Positions 7,609-14,791 of a stretch of 26,327 bases of DNA are shown here, piece by piece (position 1 is the first letter of the stretch; every line of letters begins with the position of its first letter). The position numbers and the translations under genes were made by a program. The notes under the pieces were generated by a model. The model saw only the letters and a program-made list of their open reading frames with translations. It was not told the DNA's origin and did no database searches. The DNA is from Acidobacteriota bacterium (GTDB taxonomy: Bacteria; Acidobacteriota; Terriglobia; Terriglobales; Acidobacteriaceae), in the NCBI GenBank assembly GCA_028873155.1, contig JAGWML010000011.1, positions 1 through 26,327 on the forward strand, in the 5' to 3' direction.

Positions 7609-9252
7609 ATGAACTCCTTTGATCCATTGCGGCGCAGCTTCCTTCGCACCGGCAGCTTTGGCGCTGCCGCAGCCGCATTGCCCGCTGCCCAGTACGCCAC
7701 TGCACAACACGGCGCCGCGCCGTCGCCCTCGCTCGGCATCTTCGACGTACGCCAGTACGGCGCCACAGGTGACGGCAAGACCGTCGACACGCCTGCCATC
7801 AACCGCGCCATTGAAGCAGCGTCCCAGGCCGGTGGCGGCGTGGTCCTGTTTCCTGCGGGCACCTACATCTGCTTCTCCATCCGCCTCAAGAGTCAGGTCC
7901 ATCTCCACCTCGAGCAGGGCGCCACCATCATCGCCGCTGACTCGCCCAAGCCCGGCGACACGACCGGCTATAACGGCGGCACCTACGACGCTGCCGAGCC
8001 CAACGACCCCTGGACGCCGTATCAGGATTACGGACATAACCACTGGCACAACTCGCTCCTCTGGGGCGAAGACATTCACGACTTCAGCATCACAGGACCC
8101 GGACTCATCTGGGGCAAGGGACTCAGCTTCGGCGCCAACCGCGGCGCGCGCGGCGACTATCCGATTTATATTGCCGAGCAGGCAGGCGTGGGCAACAAGG
8201 CCATCGCTCTCAAGAACTGCCGCAACGTCCTGCTGCGCGATTTCTCCATTCTCAAGGGCGGACACTTCGGCCTGCTGCTCACCGGCGTCGATAACCTCAC
8301 CATCGACAACCTCACCATCGACACCGACCGCGACGGCATGGACATTGACTGCTGCCAGAACGTCCGCGTCTCCAACTGCACGGTCAACTCGCCCTGGGAC
8401 GACGGCATCTGCCCCAAATCCAGCTATGCGCTTGGCTACGCACGCCCCACGCGCAACGTCACCATCGCTAATTGCTGGGTCACCGGCACCTACCAGCTCG
8501 GCACCGTCCTCGACGGCACCTTCAAGAAATTTGCACCCGACGCCCGCGTCTACCGCACCGGCCGCATCAAGTGCGGCACGGAGTCCAACGGCGGCTTTAT
8601 CAACATCACCATCACCGGCTGCGTCTTCGAGGGGTGCCACGGCTACGCGCTCGAATCTTTGGACGGCGCGCTGGTAGAAGACATCGCAATCTGCAACACC
8701 ACCATGCGCGACATCGTCGCCGGCCCGCTCTTCGTGCGCCTCGGCTCGCGTCTGCGCGGACCCAAAGAGTCCACGCAGGTCGGCACGGCCCAGCGCATCC
8801 TCATCGACAACCTTGTCTGCCACAACGCCGCGCGCACGCCATGCTCCATCCTCAGCGGCATCCCCGGCCATGCCATTCAGGATGTCAAACTCTCGAATAT
8901 CTACGTGTCCACCTCTGGCGGAGGCACCGCGCCCGATGGCCAGATCGTTCCGCCCGAGAACGAAGCCAAGTATCCTGACCCGGAGATGTTCGGACCGATG
9001 CCTGCGTCCGGCTTCTTCCTGCGCCACATGAAGAATGTTGAAATGAGCCACGTCGAAATCGCCAACGATACTCCCGATGCGCGGCCTTCCTTCCACCTCA
9101 ACGATGTGGAGCGAGCGGACTTCTTCGCCATCACCGCGCCGCGCGGCGCCGATGGCGTCTTCTCACTCAACAACGTCAAAGACCTGCGCATCGGATGGAG
9201 CCGCGCCGCAGCCGATATCTCCATTCCCGCAGTCGAGCATAAAATGCTGTAA
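7609..9252 (+). CDS. Exported GH28-type (polygalacturonase-like) right-handed beta-helix protein
   Basis: A 547-residue beta-helix protein of the pectinase superfamily, likely exported to the periplasm. The N-terminus RRSFLRTGSFGAAAAALPAA resembles a twin-arginine signal. FDVRQYGATGDGKTVDTPAI is the usual opening strand of GH28 enzymes. Candidate active-site motifs are DRDGMD (Asp242, Asp245), PWDDGI (Asp264, Asp265) and RIK (319-321). The canonical NTDG and GHG motifs are not present as such: DRDG replaces NTDG, and no GHG follows the DD pair. It may therefore belong to a divergent GH28 subgroup acting on rhamnogalacturonan or unusual ends. The start has GAGGA at 7598-7602, six bases upstream. 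A terminator-like hairpin separates it from the receptor gene; gnd follows 57 bp downstream. The beta-helix fold is strongly supported; exact substrate unknown. Confidence 0.82.
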   Translation: MNSFDPLRRSFLRTGSFGAAAAALPAAQYATAQHGAAPSPSLGIFDVRQYGATGDGKTVDTPAINRAIEAASQAGGGVVLFPAGTYICFSIRLKSQVHLHLEQGATIIAADSPKPGDTTGYNGGTYDAAEPNDPWTPYQDYGHNHWHNSLLWGEDIHDFSITGPGLIWGKGLSFGANRGARGDYPIYIAEQAGVGNKAIALKNCRNVLLRDFSILKGGHFGLLLTGVDNLTIDNLTIDTDRDGMDIDCCQNVRVSNCTVNSPWDDGICPKSSYALGYARPTRNVTIANCWVTGTYQLGTVLDGTFKKFAPDARVYRTGRIKCGTESNGGFINITITGCVFEGCHGYALESLDGALVEDIAICNTTMRDIVAGPLFVRLGSRLRGPKESTQVGTAQRILIDNLVCHNAARTPCSILSGIPGHAIQDVKLSNIYVSTSGGGTAPDGQIVPPENEAKYPDPEMFGPMPASGFFLRHMKNVEMSHVEIANDTPDARPSFHLNDVERADFFAITAPRGADGVFSLNNVKDLRIGWSRAAADISIPAVEHKML

Positions 9253-9309
9253 GACCCGGTCGCCGGCTGCTTTGCCTGCGCCCCAACCCACGATCCTTCC
9301 GGAGAAGTT

Positions 9310-10770
9310 ATGGCAGACCCGCAATGCGACATTGGCCTCATCGGCCTTGCAGTCATGGGACAGAATCTCGTCCTCAACATGAACGACCACGGATTCAAGG
9401 TGGCCGTCTTCAATCGCACCGTCTCCAAGGTCGATGATTTTCTGGCCAACGAAGCCAAAGGCACCCAGGTCGTCGGCGCACACTCCATCCAGGAGCTCGC
9501 CAGCCTGCTCAAGCGCCCCCGCCGCGTCATGCTCATGGTCAAGGCCGGAGACACCGTCGACCAGATGATCGATCACATCCTGCCCTTTCTCGAACCCGGC
9601 GACATCGTCATTGACGGCGGCAACTCGCTCTTTACTGACTCCAACCGCCGCACGAAAGACCTCGCCGCCAAAGGCATTCTCTTCATCGGCACCGGCGTCT
9701 CCGGCGGAGAAGAAGGCGCGCGCCGCGGCCCCTCCATCATGCCCGGCGGCAATCCCGCCGCATGGCCGCACGTCAAGACCATCTTCCAGGCCATCGCTGC
9801 CAAGGTGGAAGACGGCACGCCCTGCTGCGACTGGGTGGGCGAAGATGGCGCAGGCCACTACGTCAAGATGGTCCACAACGGCATCGAGTACGGCGACATG
9901 CAGCTCATTTGTGAAGCCTATGACCTTCTCCAGCGCGGCCTCGGCCTCTCCGCCGATGAGCTGCACAACGTCTTCGCGGATTGGAACAAGGGCGAGCTCG
10001 ACAGTTACCTCATTGAGATCTCCCGCGACATCTTCGCCAAGAAGGATGAAGACGGCCTGCCCCTCGTCGATAAAATCCTCGACACAGCCGGCCAGAAGGG
10101 CACCGGCAAGTGGACCGTCATCAGCGCCCTCGACACCGGCCAGCCTGTCACCCTCATCGGCGAGTCGGTCTTCGCGCGTTGCCTCTCGGCTCTCAAAGAA
10201 GAGCGCGTCGCCGCCTCCGCTGTCCTCAAGGGCCCCAAGGCAAAGCCCGCCGTCGGCGACCGCGCCGCGTTCATAGAGAGCGTTCGCCGCGCTCTCTATT
10301 GCTCCAAAATCGTCAGCTACGCGCAGGGCTACATGCTGCTCAAGGCCGCCGCAAAAGAGAATGGCTGGAACCTCAACATGGGGGGCATCGCGCTCATGTG
10401 GCGCGGCGGCTGCATCATCCGCAGCCAGTTCCTGGGCAACATCAAGTCCGCCTTCGACAAGAAGAAGAATCTCGACAATCTGCTCCTCGATAAGTTCTTC
10501 TCGCGCGCCGTCAACAAGTACCAGGCCTCCTGGCGCAAGGCGGTTACCGCTGCCGTCAAGCTGGGCGTGCCCACACCGGCCTTCTCCACCGCGCTGGCCT
10601 TCTATGACGGCTACCGCACCGGACGGCTGCCGCAGAACCTGCTCCAGGCGCAGCGCGACTACTTTGGCGCGCATACCTACGAGCGCGTCGACAAGCCCCG
10701 CGGCCAGTTCTTCCACACCAACTGGACCGGCCACGGCGGCCGCGTCGCCTCCACCACCTACAACGTGTAG
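9310..10770 (+). CDS. gnd: 6-phosphogluconate dehydrogenase, decarboxylating
   Basis: Oxidises 6-phosphogluconate to ribulose-5-phosphate and CO2 with reduction of NADP+, in the cytoplasm. Recognisable family blocks are GLAVMGQNL (residues 12-20, dinucleotide fold), DGGNSLF, the GTGVSGGEEGARRGPSIMPGG-type signature split around Ser/Gly, and KMVHNGIEYGDMQ with the catalytic Lys186 and Glu193. At 486 residues it is of the long, common bacterial/eukaryotic type. The ribosome binding site GGAGAAG (9301-9307) lies directly before ATG 9310. It is co-directional with the GH28 gene and convergent with the pectinase fusion. Its place in a pectin island is unusual for a pentose-phosphate enzyme. A gnd gene also neighbours the hexuronate genes of Thermotoga maritima, as I recall, suggesting a link to gluconate or NADPH supply. 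Confidence 0.95.
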   Translation: MADPQCDIGLIGLAVMGQNLVLNMNDHGFKVAVFNRTVSKVDDFLANEAKGTQVVGAHSIQELASLLKRPRRVMLMVKAGDTVDQMIDHILPFLEPGDIVIDGGNSLFTDSNRRTKDLAAKGILFIGTGVSGGEEGARRGPSIMPGGNPAAWPHVKTIFQAIAAKVEDGTPCCDWVGEDGAGHYVKMVHNGIEYGDMQLICEAYDLLQRGLGLSADELHNVFADWNKGELDSYLIEISRDIFAKKDEDGLPLVDKILDTAGQKGTGKWTVISALDTGQPVTLIGESVFARCLSALKEERVAASAVLKGPKAKPAVGDRAAFIESVRRALYCSKIVSYAQGYMLLKAAAKENGWNLNMGGIALMWRGGCIIRSQFLGNIKSAFDKKKNLDNLLLDKFFSRAVNKYQASWRKAVTAAVKLGVPTPAFSTALAFYDGYRTGRLPQNLLQAQRDYFGAHTYERVDKPRGQFFHTNWTGHGGRVASTTYNV

Positions 10771-10810
10771 CGGCCTGTTTCAGAAGCTCGCACCATCAAT
10801 GACCGGGTGC

Positions 10811-10836
10811 CCCAGGTCTCGATTTTGAGACCTGGG
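10811..10836. terminator. Perfect 10-bp hairpin between convergent gnd and pectinase genes
   Basis: CCCAGGTCTC (10811-10820) and GAGACCTGGG (10827-10836) are perfect inverted arms around the loop GATTTT. It lies in the 93-bp gap between two convergent genes and can work in both directions, though neither side has a clear T-run. It could also be one copy of a dispersed extragenic repeat. Confidence 0.6.
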
Positions 10837-10863
10837 AAGGCACGAATCCATGCGGTCACGGCG

Positions 10864-13224
10864 CTACTTCGCTTCCGCCCGCAGCGTCGCCGGCGTCCAG
10901 TTGTCCGCGCCGCGCAGAAACGCCGCCGGCGCAAATTGCTTCGCCTCTTCCGCCGTCAGAAACTTCGTGTGCGGGTCGCGCTTCGCCGGATCGGCACCCG
11001 GCCCCTTCGATCCATATTCAGCAAAAAATGCCGTCTCCAGCCGGTGCGTCTCGCCCGTGTGCCACTCGCTCCATCCGGCAGGATCAATGTGTCCGCCCAT
11101 CTCTGTGTTCAAATAAACGACCGTCGCATACGGCCGCCACGGACGCCCCAGAAACACATCCCCCGTCTCGGCCTTGTCCCCCGTCAACATGCAGCTGTTC
11201 AGCACAAACCCTGAGTCCTCCGCGGGATAATGCTTCGACTGCGCCGTAATGTAGCCTCCGTGATGCGGCGTGCTGTGAATCTCGCAGTGATCGAACACCG
11301 CCTTGCCATCGCCAAAAATGAAATCGACATTCCCCTCCACATAGCAATCGGAGAAGTACTGCCGCGCTGGAGCGCACGCTGTATCGCCATCCTTGCAGTC
11401 GCGGCTGCCTGCAAACACTGTGTCCTGGTTGCCCAGCAATCGCACGTTGTGAAACTCCGCGCGGTCGCCCCGCACCAGCAGAGCCAGCGCCTGCGAGCCC
11501 TGCGGCAGTTGCGGATGCGTGCGATTGAAGTCGTTCTGGAACGTGATGTTCTCCGCAAAGAAATCATCCCGTGTCACGTTCACCGTCGCCGAGTGCAGCG
11601 TTCCGCCGCTCGTGCCCGCGCTGCGGTCGTTCACCACCACCGTCTCCCGCGCATCCTCATGCGCGCTGCGCAGCGTGATGTGCGGCTTGGTGATCGTCAG
11701 CATCTCGCGATACGTCCCCGGCGCCACAATAACCTCAGCGCCATCCTCTGGTGCAGCATCCACTGCGCTTTGGATCGTCGTGTATTCCGCCGTTCCGTCC
11801 TTTGCCACATACAGCGCCTTGTCCACTGGCGGCGCACTCCCCACCATCTCCGGCGCCGTGTCCGTCTGCGGGAACGGCACAAACCTGCCCTCGCAGTTCG
11901 GCGGCACTCCCGCCGTCGCGCCCGGCATCGCAGTTACTGTCACATCGTCACCCGCCGGCTCCAGATTGCCCCGGCGCGGCCCAACAGTAATCGCCGCGTC
12001 GCTGCTCATCATTCTCGAATGCGCCTGGTCGTCAGCAAACACGTTGTCCAGAGTCAGCTGCAGCTTGTGCTCCGCATCCGCGCCGAGAAATGTATACGTC
12101 CCCGCCGTCAGAATGTTCACATCGCTGAGCGTGATGTCGCGATACTCGGGAATCAAATCCCCGCCCAGCCGCGTGTAGAGCGGCGTGAAGAACAGTGGAT
12201 TCTTCGTGTCGCGGATGCACACATCGCGATACATCACGTCGTGCACCAGCCCGCCGCGGCTCCGGTCCGACTTGATGCGAATTCCGTTATCCGCACCATC
12301 AATCGTCAGGTCCTCCACCAGCATGTGATCCACGCCGCCGTTGGTCCCGCTTCCGATCGACATTCCGTGCCCGGTGTAGAAGTGGTTGTGCAGAACGGAG
12401 ACATTTTGCGCCGGTCCCGCCGCGCTGGACTTCACCGCCACATCGTCGTCGCCCGCATGAATAAAGCAGTGTGTGATCGTCACGTTCCGCGATGAGCCCG
12501 GATCGATTCCATCCGTGTTGCGTGCCGTCTTCGGCGTCATGATCTTCACACCCCACGCCGTGAATCCGTCTGTCTCGTTCACCGCCACGTGAAATCCCGG
12601 CGAGTTGTGCAGCGTAATCCCGTACAGTGTGAAATTCTTCGCATGGCGCAAAATGATCATCCACGGGACGCTCTGGTTGCGGTCCGTCACCTTCGCCTCA
12701 TGCGCCAGGTCCCACCACGTCACCTTCTGCCCCAGCAGCATTGCGCCGCCGCGCCCATCAATGGACCCCTCGCCCATGATGCCGCTGTTCTCCGCGCCGT
12801 CGCCCAGCAGCAGCGGCTTGCACCCGTGCCCCCTCGCGCTCACAATCCCGCAACTTCCCGGCGACAGGTCATACACCCGCGGGTCGCGCGAACCCACCAG
12901 CGCCGTGTGCGCTTCCACCACCAGCGTCACGCCCGAGCGCAGCGTCAGCGGCCCGCTCAGAAACACATCCTTCGCTCCATCGGCGCGCAGGTAAACCCCC
13001 TCACCTGTCGTACAGCGGTCCATCGCCTGCTGAATCCGCGCCGTGTCCAGTCGCGCCTCGTCGTCCGTGGCAATCACGCCGCCCGGCGCGGCAATCTGCG
13101 CCGTCACCGTTGCACATACGGGAGGCAGATGCGGCTCCGTCACCGTGCGCGTGTCCTGCGCCGCCGCGTTGATTGACACACCTGCCACCGCCAGCAACCC
13201 GGCACATACGCTGCGAGCCAGCAT
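10864..13224 (-). CDS. Secreted two-domain pectinase: GH28 polygalacturonase fused to CE8 pectin methylesterase
   Basis: A 786-residue enzyme that should both hydrolyse polygalacturonate and remove its methyl esters. A signal peptide ends near AAAQD (residues 1-23). The GH28 domain (about 35-400) has all family motifs: NTDGID with Asp238, AGDDD with Asp259/Asp260, TGHG with His286, and RIK with Arg316/Lys318. A Pro-rich linker leads to the CE8 domain from about Lys469 (ALYVAKDGTAEYTTIQSAVD). This has GSQALAL, GNQDTVF with acid/base Asp601, NVDFIFGDG with nucleophile Asp634, and LGRPWRPY with Arg694/Trp696. An 11-12 residue Cys-containing insert separates the two catalytic Asp motifs. The start has GGAGAG four bases upstream. 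It is divergent from the kinase gene, sharing a 452-bp region with candidate operators. Both domains look catalytically intact. Confidence 0.95.
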   Translation of the reverse strand: MLARSVCAGLLAVAGVSINAAAQDTRTVTEPHLPPVCATVTAQIAAPGGVIATDDEARLDTARIQQAMDRCTTGEGVYLRADGAKDVFLSGPLTLRSGVTLVVEAHTALVGSRDPRVYDLSPGSCGIVSARGHGCKPLLLGDGAENSGIMGEGSIDGRGGAMLLGQKVTWWDLAHEAKVTDRNQSVPWMIILRHAKNFTLYGITLHNSPGFHVAVNETDGFTAWGVKIMTPKTARNTDGIDPGSSRNVTITHCFIHAGDDDVAVKSSAAGPAQNVSVLHNHFYTGHGMSIGSGTNGGVDHMLVEDLTIDGADNGIRIKSDRSRGGLVHDVMYRDVCIRDTKNPLFFTPLYTRLGGDLIPEYRDITLSDVNILTAGTYTFLGADAEHKLQLTLDNVFADDQAHSRMMSSDAAITVGPRRGNLEPAGDDVTVTAMPGATAGVPPNCEGRFVPFPQTDTAPEMVGSAPPVDKALYVAKDGTAEYTTIQSAVDAAPEDGAEVIVAPGTYREMLTITKPHITLRSAHEDARETVVVNDRSAGTSGGTLHSATVNVTRDDFFAENITFQNDFNRTHPQLPQGSQALALLVRGDRAEFHNVRLLGNQDTVFAGSRDCKDGDTACAPARQYFSDCYVEGNVDFIFGDGKAVFDHCEIHSTPHHGGYITAQSKHYPAEDSGFVLNSCMLTGDKAETGDVFLGRPWRPYATVVYLNTEMGGHIDPAGWSEWHTGETHRLETAFFAEYGSKGPGADPAKRDPHTKFLTAEEAKQFAPAAFLRGADNWTPATLRAEAK

Positions 13225-13286
13225 CCACTCTCCACATCAGCGATCGCGATTTGCCTCATTTCTCCGAGCCTTGCGCTACGCAAATG

Positions 13287-13297
13287 AGGACTGACCA
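13287..13297 (+). promoter_or_regulatory. Degenerate candidate operator in front of the pectinase fusion
   Basis: AGGACTGACCA matches the AGGTCAGACCA operator candidate at nine of eleven positions, keeping the GACCA half-site. It lies 63-73 bp upstream of the pectinase ATG and just downstream of a promoter-like pair, where a repressor would block transcription. Confidence 0.35.
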
Positions 13298-13311
13298 CTG
13301 GAAGAGATCAC

Positions 13312-13340
13312 TCTACAGGAAACGCCTGCTACTCCGTCAA
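13312..13340 (-). promoter_or_regulatory. Possible promoter of the pectinase fusion gene
   Basis: On the minus strand TTGACG (13340-13335) is followed after 17 bp by TGTAGA (13317-13312). The -35 box is good, the -10 box is poor; TAGAGT with a 19-bp spacer is an alternative. It would give a transcript start near 13305, just before the degenerate operator. Confidence 0.35.
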
Positions 13341-13471
13341 GACTGAAAGCGGATCCGGCTGTCATTCGTCCTACAACGCAGACTTCAGCCCGGATTTACC
13401 AACGTTTTCAGCGCATGTTGGACCGCCTGCCGGAATCGCTGGAGCCTGAGATGGACCCTGCAACTTTGCGA

Positions 13472-13501
13472 TTGATGGTCGGACCTCTGAGGCGATACAA
13501 T
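13472..13501 (+). promoter_or_regulatory. Predicted kdgK promoter with embedded operator
   Basis: TTGATG (13472-13477) and TACAAT (13496-13501) are separated by 18 bp. The spacer contains TGGTCGGACCT (13476-13486), whose reverse complement AGGTCCGACCA differs from the other operator candidates only at the central base. A repressor bound there would cover the space between the -35 and -10 boxes. The start of transcription would be near 13508, leaving a leader of about 170 bases. Confidence 0.5.
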
Positions 13502-13676
13502 TGCCTCGATCACGTGAAGCGCATCTGCAGCTTCCTCCAGCTTTGCCGCCTTTGGCGCAAAGTCGGACAATGGACTGCGCACGCTTCGTATCGCTCGCTT
13601 GCATCCTGCCGCTTCCGGCAGAAGCCGCGTGCACCAGCATTCGCAAGGCCGCGTCAGGCCAAAGGAGAACGCACAG

Positions 13677-14759
13677 ATGTCTCTCGGATTCACCATCCCG
13701 CAAAAGGGTGCTTTGGACTTTCTTTCTCTCGGAGCTCTCGTCCACCGTGTCGACCCCGGGATCATCCCCTTCCGCAAGGCCACGCAGGCAGCCATTCACG
13801 TCAGCGGCGGTGAATTCAATGTGGCCGCCAATCTCTCTGACTGCTTTGGCATGAAGACGGGCATCGCCTCTGCAATGGTCTCCTATCCCATCGGGGACCT
13901 CATCGCCGAGCGTGTCCGCGGCATGGGCGTCCGTCCCTTCTATCGCATCTTCCAACATGACGGCGTGCGCGGCCCCAACATGGCGGCCGTCTATAGCGAC
14001 CAGGGCCTCGGCGTGCGCGCTCCCGTCGTCTTCTACAACCGCTGCAACGAGGCCGCCGCGCAACTCAAGCCCGGCGACTTCGACTGGAAGGCGATCTTCG
14101 GTGACGGCGTCCGCTGGTTCCACTCCGGCGGTATCTTCGCCGCGCTCTCTGAGACCACTGCCGAGCTTTCCATCGAGGCCATGAAGGCCGCGCGCAAGGC
14201 CGGCGCCATCTGCTCCTTCGATCTCAACTACCGCGAAAAGCTCTGGAAGATCAGCGGCGGCGCGGAGCGCGCGCAGAAGACTCTCGCCTCCATCGTTGAA
14301 AACGTCGACGTCCTCGTCGGCAACGAAGAAGACCTGCAGAAGGGCCTCGGCTTTACCGGACCGGAGGTCGCGGCCAAATCCAAGCTCGACGCAGGCGCAT
14401 TCCTCTCCATGATCGAGAAAGTTGTCCAGCGCTTCCCGCACATCAAGGTGGTCGCCACCACCCTCCGTGAGGTCCACACGACCAACCACCACAGTTGGAG
14501 CGCTGTCGCCTGGGTCAACGGCAAGGCGGTCCACGCGCCCACGGCCGAGCTCAACGTGCTTGACCGCGTCGGCGGCGGCGATGGCTTCGCTGCGGGCTTC
14601 ATTTATGGCCTGCTCAACGGAGAATCGCCCGAGGAAGCCATCAAGCTGGGTTGGGCCCATGGCGCGCTCATGACGACCTTCCCCGGCGACACCACCATGG
14701 CAACCGTGGACCAGGTCCGCGCCTTCGCAGCCGGCGGCTCCGCTCGCATTCAGCGCTAG
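13677..14759 (+). CDS. kdgK: PfkB-family sugar kinase, probable 2-keto-3-deoxygluconate kinase
   Basis: Would phosphorylate 2-keto-3-deoxygluconate (KDG) to KDPG, the last step before aldol cleavage in uronate breakdown. The 360-residue product has the PfkB substrate-binding glycine motif SGGEFNVAANL (Gly44, Gly45, Asn48). It also has the C-terminal ATP/anion-hole motif RVGGGDGFAAGF, with catalytic base Asp302. LVGNEEDLQKGLGF and SFDLNYREKLW are typical of the bacterial KdgK-like branch. It is somewhat longer than classical KdgK (about 310 residues). ATG 13677 has AGGAG at 13663-13667, nine bases upstream; the open frame extends 78 bases further but without a better start. A polygalacturonase gene follows 32 bp downstream and is probably co-transcribed. 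The KDG substrate is inferred from sequence type plus the pectin context. Confidence 0.85.
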   Translation: MSLGFTIPQKGALDFLSLGALVHRVDPGIIPFRKATQAAIHVSGGEFNVAANLSDCFGMKTGIASAMVSYPIGDLIAERVRGMGVRPFYRIFQHDGVRGPNMAAVYSDQGLGVRAPVVFYNRCNEAAAQLKPGDFDWKAIFGDGVRWFHSGGIFAALSETTAELSIEAMKAARKAGAICSFDLNYREKLWKISGGAERAQKTLASIVENVDVLVGNEEDLQKGLGFTGPEVAAKSKLDAGAFLSMIEKVVQRFPHIKVVATTLREVHTTNHHSWSAVAWVNGKAVHAPTAELNVLDRVGGGDGFAAGFIYGLLNGESPEEAIKLGWAHGALMTTFPGDTTMATVDQVRAFAAGGSARIQR

Positions 14760-14791
14760 CCGATCTTAACCAGTCGCTTCAAGGAGACTCC

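Larger units (their letters stand above)
13225..13676. other. 452-bp divergent regulatory region between the pectinase fusion and kdgK
   Basis: No gene is supported here. On the pectinase side it holds two mutually exclusive hairpins (CCTCATTT 13254-13261 with AAATGAGG 13282-13289; TTGCG 13271-13275 with CGCAA 13279-13283), a degenerate operator at 13287-13297 and a promoter-like TTGACG/TGTAGA pair at 13312-13340. On the kinase side it holds a promoter with an embedded operator near 13472-13501. A leader of about 170 bases follows, with two hairpins: CTTTGCCGCC/GGCGCAAAG at 13541-13562 and CTGCCG/CGGCAG at 13606-13621. The structures are seen by eye; their function is inferred. Confidence 0.6.

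Noticed and set aside
7432..9096. A 554-codon open frame on the minus strand
   Set aside because: Antisense to the GH28-like gene, low-complexity composition, no domain; a codon-bias shadow.
9163..10734. A 523-codon open frame on the minus strand
   Set aside because: Antisense to gnd, which is certain; no motif of its own.
10811..10836. CRISPR-like repeat
   Set aside because: Only a single inverted repeat is present, with no regularly spaced copies; no CRISPR array was seen anywhere in the window.
12253..12266. GGTCCGACT inside the pectinase coding region as an operator
   Set aside because: One half-site is broken and it is deep in coding sequence; chance match in GC-rich DNA.
11230..12495. 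A 421-codon open frame on the plus strand
   Set aside because: Antisense to the pectinase fusion; Arg/His-rich translation without a domain.
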